Of a DNA stretch of 64,000 bases, positions 62,768 to 64,000 are shown one piece after another; the first letter of the stretch is position 1; every line of letters starts with the position of its first letter. Both the position numbers and the translations under genes were made by a program. The stretch comes from JAFGRU01 sp016934985 (GTDB lineage: Bacteria > Desulfobacterota > Desulfuromonadia > Desulfuromonadales > JAAYDE01). The DNA lies in assembly GCA_963665045.2 (NCBI GenBank), contig CAXXJQ010000009.1, forward strand, positions 496,001 to 560,000, given 5' to 3'. Under the pieces are notes generated by a model. That model did not search any database, was not told the origin of the DNA, and saw nothing but the letters and a program-made list of their open reading frames with translations.

Positions 62768-63260
62768 TCAATTTTCGCCTGAGCGGTCAGGATCGCTGTT
62801 CCCCGCCTGGTAGGCAAACTTCTGGCCTTCGGGGAGCCAGTAAAAAGTCCCCTTTTCATGGGAATAGGCCAGACCTCTGGTCGGACCGCTGTCAGGAGAC
62901 CAGCCGGTTTTCAGCGCCCACTCGACGGCCTTGCGGATGCTGGCAGGAGTGATTTCGAATTCATGAGCATAAGGGTCGATAAACAAAAGGTAATTTTCCT
63001 TGTTTGGTCCCAACGGTAATGCGGACATCCGATTCGATGCTGTTTCCATTCAAGTGCCAGAGGGAACTCCCGGCTATCGATGTGAAGACGACGTGTATAT
63101 TTTTTTGGCCAGGCCATGACTCAAAATCCCCTCGCTGAGTGAAAAATCGCGCGGTTTCCGAAAAGTAAACGGAAGAATCTGCACTACTGTCGATGAGAAA
63201 CATGCTGGGGAAATACGAGAAGCCTTGGCGGGAAACACCGACAACAGATGTGTCAGACAA
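62768..63260 (-). pseudogene. Frameshifted small hypothetical protein (integron-cassette-like)
   Basis: Two minus-strand frames join: the first ends NSIESDVRITVG, the second continues NKENYLLFIDPYAHEFEITP and GWSPDSGPTRGLAYSHEK with WLPEGQKFAYQ. The combined protein resembles small hypothetical proteins often found as integron gene cassettes. One shift near 63003-63020 separates the frames. No attC site was recognised. Start not fixed. Confidence 0.5.
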
Positions 63261-63304
63261 TTGAAGTGAGAATGTTATAATTTTGATCCGGCCATGTCCA
63301 GGAA

Positions 63305-64000
63305 TTAATGGGGCCGGACCCCAGCCAGATCTTCAACCATGCGGCTAAGCCCCGCAACTACACGGGTCATTTTCTCAAACTGAATTTTGTCGGGTGTATC
63401 CCGGGGGGTGTGGTAATACGGATAGCGATACGGGCAGTATCGGTAATCATTATGGCAGGATAATCTTCTTCCAGAAAGACCAATGGTCCGACCAGTCAAT
63501 TCCGGGCAGTCCTCCGGGACCCGCCAGCCCTTGGGAGGGAAATGAAACATGCCTGCGAAAGGAAGTCAGACTTTGGCGCAGCAGCCTGCGGGACCGGAAA
63601 TTGGTAACAAAAGCGATAAAATTTCCGGTGGTGGGATAAAAAAATCGCAACAGCGGAGAGGGGAAGCTTTGACTGCCCTCTTTGTCCAAATAACAACCAA
63701 TGGTTTCCAGGGCGAACATAGCAACGATTTTTTCCCCCTTGACGCGAGCCTGGCGGGCGTAGACAACGCTCCCCCATTCCAGTGGTCTGAAAAAAAGGGG
63801 GCTCTTCGTTGACAAAGGCCACGAAACGAAGAGTTCGGGAAGGTCTCGAGCCCGACATCAGGGCAGGCCATTTCCAGTAACGCCGCAATGCCCGATGCGT
63901 TGTCATTGGCACCCGGACAATCTCTAACCGTATCGTAATGAGCGCCAATGACGATGATCTCCTCGGAAGCGCTTACCCCGCCAATCTCGACTTCAAGGTT
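63305..64000 (-). pseudogene. M28-family peptidase (aminopeptidase), multiply frameshifted and cut by window edge
   Basis: The visible C-terminal two thirds include IIVIGAHYDTVRDCPGANDNASGIAALLE (zinc ligands His and Asp), FVAFVNEEPPFFQ (catalytic Glu and ligand), WSDHWSFWK and RYPYYHTPRDTPDKI (final His ligand), so all M28 active-site elements are there. They fall in three frames, with small indels near 63863, 63773, 63466 and 63430. Decay or sequence error cannot be separated here. Confidence 0.8.

Overview
The window looks like chromosomal DNA of an anaerobic, probably fermentative or metal/sulfur-reducing member of the Desulfuromonadales group (old Deltaproteobacteria). The evidence is a selenocysteine-containing SelD, a trimeric NADH-linked [FeFe]-hydrogenase with its full maturation set, a three-domain NifU with NifS, two tiny rubredoxins, RNase J together with FtsK and DarP, and many signalling proteins. 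This assignment is inferred from gene content; no rRNA gene is present to confirm it. I saw no tRNA, rRNA or CRISPR array.

Layout. 1-2.8 kb: the end of a YjeF_C/ribokinase-fold gene, a C_GCAxxG_C_C redox protein and selD, whose reading frame crosses an in-frame TGA at 1829-1831 followed by a compact SECIS-like hairpin. 3.1-9.9 kb: RNase J, UppP, then a tightly coupled ftsK / AbiEi-like regulator / darP operon. 10.4-12.5 kb: nifU-nifS with a terminator, then rtcA on the other strand. 13.6-20.3 kb: a gene-poor accessory stretch with a decayed Ser/Thr kinase, a large protein with a tandem duplicated module and a degenerate GGDEF-like end, two orphan secreted or membrane proteins, and a small junkyard of arfB and epimerase fragments. 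20.3-29.5 kb (minus strand): hydC-hydB-hydA, a terminator, then hydG-aspA-hydF-hydE. 29.8-33.4 kb: a TyrA-like dehydrogenase with an unknown C-terminal half, intact arfB, threonine ammonia-lyase and a Cys/Trp-rich small protein. 33.7-35.4 kb: one complete insertion sequence with terminal inverted repeats and a 6-bp target duplication, followed by two tandem rubredoxins.

36-42 kb: an RND efflux operon (outer-membrane lipoprotein, adaptor, pump) whose adaptor gene carries about six +1 frameshifts. 42.3-48.5 kb: acetate kinase, small orphan genes, then glgC-glgA, which look alphaproteobacterial and were probably acquired. 49-55.5 kb: lipocalin, acetyltransferase, 3-methyladenine glycosylase, a DUF2288 protein, a CheY-CheC-diguanylate cyclase operon and a zinc-ribbon/rhomboid/TPR membrane protease. 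55.7-64 kb: a divergent MFS/LysR pair, Kup potassium transporter, a YciI protein, a lipoprotein, and at the right end two frameshifted genes including an M28 peptidase.

The clearest physiological story is fermentative H2 metabolism: NADH/ferredoxin-linked hydrogenase with a maturation operon that includes an aspartate ammonia-lyase, supported by acetate kinase and Fe-S assembly. Two families of dispersed non-coding repeats (a ~215-bp palindromic element with three copies and a ~55-bp hairpin element with two copies) are the main unexplained DNA-level structures.
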